From assembly GCF_001570525.1 (NCBI RefSeq), contig NZ_BBXC01000007.1, positions 795,364-859,363 on the forward strand: a DNA stretch of 64,000 nucleotides. Direction: 5' to 3'. The stretch comes from Herbidospora sakaeratensis. Its GTDB lineage: Bacteria; Actinomycetota; Actinomycetes; Streptosporangiales; Streptosporangiaceae. The notes under the pieces were generated by a model that was not told the origin of the DNA, did no database searches, and was given only the letters and a program-made list of their open reading frames with translations. Both the position numbers and the translations under genes were made by a program. Of the stretch, positions 62,646 through 64,000 are shown one piece after another (the first letter of the stretch is position 1; each line of letters starts with the position of its first letter).

Positions 62646-63797
62646 ATGCGGCTCCGGCATCCCGACGGGTCGACGGTGCACGTCGCCTACTGCACCAACG
62701 TCCACCCCGCCGAAAGCCTGGAGGGTGTCCTGGGCCAGCTCGCCCGCTTCGGCGAGCCGGTCCGGGAGGCCCTCGGCGTCGACCGCCTGGGCCTCGGCCT
62801 GTGGCTGGCGCGCGACGTCGCCACCGCCCTGGTCGAGGACCCGGTCCAGGTGGTGCGGCTGCGCCGCGAGCTGGCCGCGCGGGGCCTGGAGGTGGTGACG
62901 CTGAACGCGTTCCCCTACCGGGGCTTCCACGACCCGGTGGTCAAGCGCAAGGTGTACGTCCCCGACTGGACCACCCACGACCGGCTGCGCTACACCCTCG
63001 ACTGCGCCTCGGTGCTGGCCGGGCTGCTGCCCGACGACGCCGCGCGGGGCAGCGTCTCGACGCTGCCGCTGGCCTGGCGGACCGACTGGGACCCGTCCCG
63101 GGCGGCCGAGGCGCGCGGCAGGCTGGGCGAACTGGCCGAGGGGCTCTCGAAGCTGGCCGCCTCCAGCGGCCGGACCATCCGGGTGGCCCTCGAACCCGAG
63201 CCCGGCTGCGTGGTGGAGACGATCGAGCAGGCGTGCGCGGAGTTCGCCGGCCTCGACCACGACTGGCTCGGGGTCTGTCTGGACGTCTGCCACCTGGCCG
63301 TGCAGTTCGAGGACCCGGTGGAGGCGCTGGCCTCCCTCGGCCGGGCGGGCCTGCCGGTCGTGAAGACCCAGGCGTCGTGCGCCCTGCACGTCGAGGACCC
63401 CGCGTCCGCCAAGGCCGAGCTGGCCGCCTTCCACGAGGAGCGGTTCCTGCACCAGACGCGGGAACGCGGCGGCGGGTCGTGCGACGACCTCGACGAGGCC
63501 CTCGCCGGCCTGCCCGGGGACGACGCGTGGCGGGTGCACTTCCACCTGCCGCTGCACGCCGACCCCGAGCCGCCGCTGTCGAGCACGAGCGGCGTGCTGA
63601 CCAGCACTCTGGAGGCCCTCTTCGGCGGCCCGGCGGCGCTGACCGACCACGTCGAGGTGGAGACCTACACCTGGCAGGTCCTCCCCGAGGACCGCCGCCC
63701 GCAGGGAGACGCGGGCCTGGTGGCGGGCCTCGCCGCCGAGCTCGCCTGGACGCGCGACCGCCTGGTCGCGCTCGGACTGGAGGACGTGGCCCGATGA
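62646..63797 (+). CDS. eboE: EboE, sugar-phosphate isomerase/epimerase-like protein
   Basis: A 383-residue TIM-barrel protein with the EboE opening (VHVAYCTNVHPAESLEGVL), VVTLNAFPYRGFHDPVVKRKVYVPDWTTHDRL, ALEPEPGCVVETIEQACAEF, VCLDVCHLAVQFEDP and VETYTWQVLP. Probably acts on a sugar-like metabolite in the cytoplasm; the reaction is not known. It starts 1 base after the TatD-like gene and overlaps the CopC-like gene by 4 bases. Confidence 0.88.
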   Translation: MRLRHPDGSTVHVAYCTNVHPAESLEGVLGQLARFGEPVREALGVDRLGLGLWLARDVATALVEDPVQVVRLRRELAARGLEVVTLNAFPYRGFHDPVVKRKVYVPDWTTHDRLRYTLDCASVLAGLLPDDAARGSVSTLPLAWRTDWDPSRAAEARGRLGELAEGLSKLAASSGRTIRVALEPEPGCVVETIEQACAEFAGLDHDWLGVCLDVCHLAVQFEDPVEALASLGRAGLPVVKTQASCALHVEDPASAKAELAAFHEERFLHQTRERGGGSCDDLDEALAGLPGDDAWRVHFHLPLHADPEPPLSSTSGVLTSTLEALFGGPAALTDHVEVETYTWQVLPEDRRPQGDAGLVAGLAAELAWTRDRLVALGLEDVAR

Positions 63798-64000
63798 CGA
63801 GACTGCTGGCCCGGTTGCTGATCGCGGTGCTCTGCCTGGGCACGACGACGGTCCTCCTGGAGGGCCCGGCGTTCGCCCACGGCCAGCTCGTCGAGTCGAC
63901 CCCCGAGAAGGGCGGCACCCTCGCCGAGGCGCGCCAGACCCTGACGTTCTGGTTCACCGAGGCGCCGCCGCGCAACGCCCACTTCACCCTGACCGGCCCC
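63794..64000 (+). CDS. CopC-domain protein (3' end missing)
   Basis: The visible 69 residues are a signal peptide (MTRLLARLLIAVLCLGTTTVLLEGPAFA) followed by HGQLVESTPEKGG and LTFWFTEAPPRNAHFTL. Mature proteins of the CopC/YobA type begin with His at this point, used to bind copper. The gene is cut by the right edge, so a fused CopD or YcnJ domain cannot be excluded. The ATG overlaps the EboE stop, indicating that it belongs to the ebo operon. Confidence 0.85.
   Translation, partial: MTRLLARLLIAVLCLGTTTVLLEGPAFAHGQLVESTPEKGGTLAEARQTLTFWFTEAPPRNAHFTLTGP

Noticed and set aside
1-64000. tRNA, rRNA, CRISPR arrays, insertion sequences, integrases, phage genes
   Set aside because: Looked for cloverleaf-type sequences, regularly spaced repeats and transposase motifs on both strands; none was convincing.

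Overview
The window is 64 kb of very GC-rich DNA with strong G/C third-position bias, many GTG starts, Tat signals, CBM-bearing secreted hydrolases, AfsR/LAL-type giant regulators and several genes that look leaderless. This fits a large-genome actinobacterium; the gene content suggests Streptosporangiales (Nonomuraea/Streptosporangium-like), but no rRNA or tRNA is present to fix the taxon. No insertion sequence, CRISPR array, integrase or tRNA was seen. Coding density is high, and eight of eleven convergent gene pairs overlap at their 3' ends.

Layout. 0-4.5 kb: 3' part of an RHS/YD-repeat protein ending in a phospholipase A2-like tip, closed by a strong terminator. 4.6-12.3 kb: an AfsR/SARP regulator, a DUF305 lipoprotein, a beta-propeller phytase, an AA10 lytic polysaccharide monooxygenase, a YjbR-like protein, an aldo/keto reductase and a TetR regulator. 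12.4-26 kb: a thiolase-like protein, a LAL-type LuxR regulator, RecD2 helicase, a secreted GH71/99-like enzyme, a membrane protein with a winged-helix regulator, an orphan histidine kinase and an ABC exporter. 26-36.5 kb: a repeat-helix protein, GNAT, and a lipid/isoprenoid-type group (DUF1295 reductase, two thiolases, a carotenoid cleavage oxygenase, a tandem HxlR regulator), then a lower-GC M35-like peptidase, an epimerase and a hydrolase. 36.5-45 kb: a DMT exporter with a divergent MarR regulator and two near-identical operators, PhoX, a PEP-synthase/rifampin-phosphotransferase-like enzyme, a YchJ protein, an RlmG-like methyltransferase, a further methyltransferase and a chloroperoxidase-type hydrolase.

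45.1-52.6 kb is a seven-gene minus-strand carbohydrate locus: dehydrogenase, mannonate-dehydratase-like enolase, regulator, ABC binding protein, two permeases and a deaminase. The regulator is a continuous reading frame joining a full TetR-type protein to a full LacI-type protein. LacI-style palindromes lie just downstream of TTGACA-type promoters in front of both the enzyme genes and the transporter genes, so the locus probably forms one locally controlled sugar-acid uptake and catabolism system.

52.7-59.8 kb: a small orphan protein, a membrane protein with KptA, a GH128 glucanase, then a six-gene operon of two tandem secreted FtsX-ectodomain-like proteins, GNAT, an EF-hand protein, an ECF sigma factor and a putative anti-sigma factor. 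60-64 kb: an ebo-type metabolite cluster (inositol-phosphate-synthase-like enzyme, EboA, TatD-family hydrolase, EboE) running into a CopC-like gene cut by the right edge.

The strongest candidates for new biology are the TetR-LacI fusion and its regulon, the FtsX-ectodomain/EF-hand/sigma operon, and the inositol-phosphate-synthase-headed ebo cluster.
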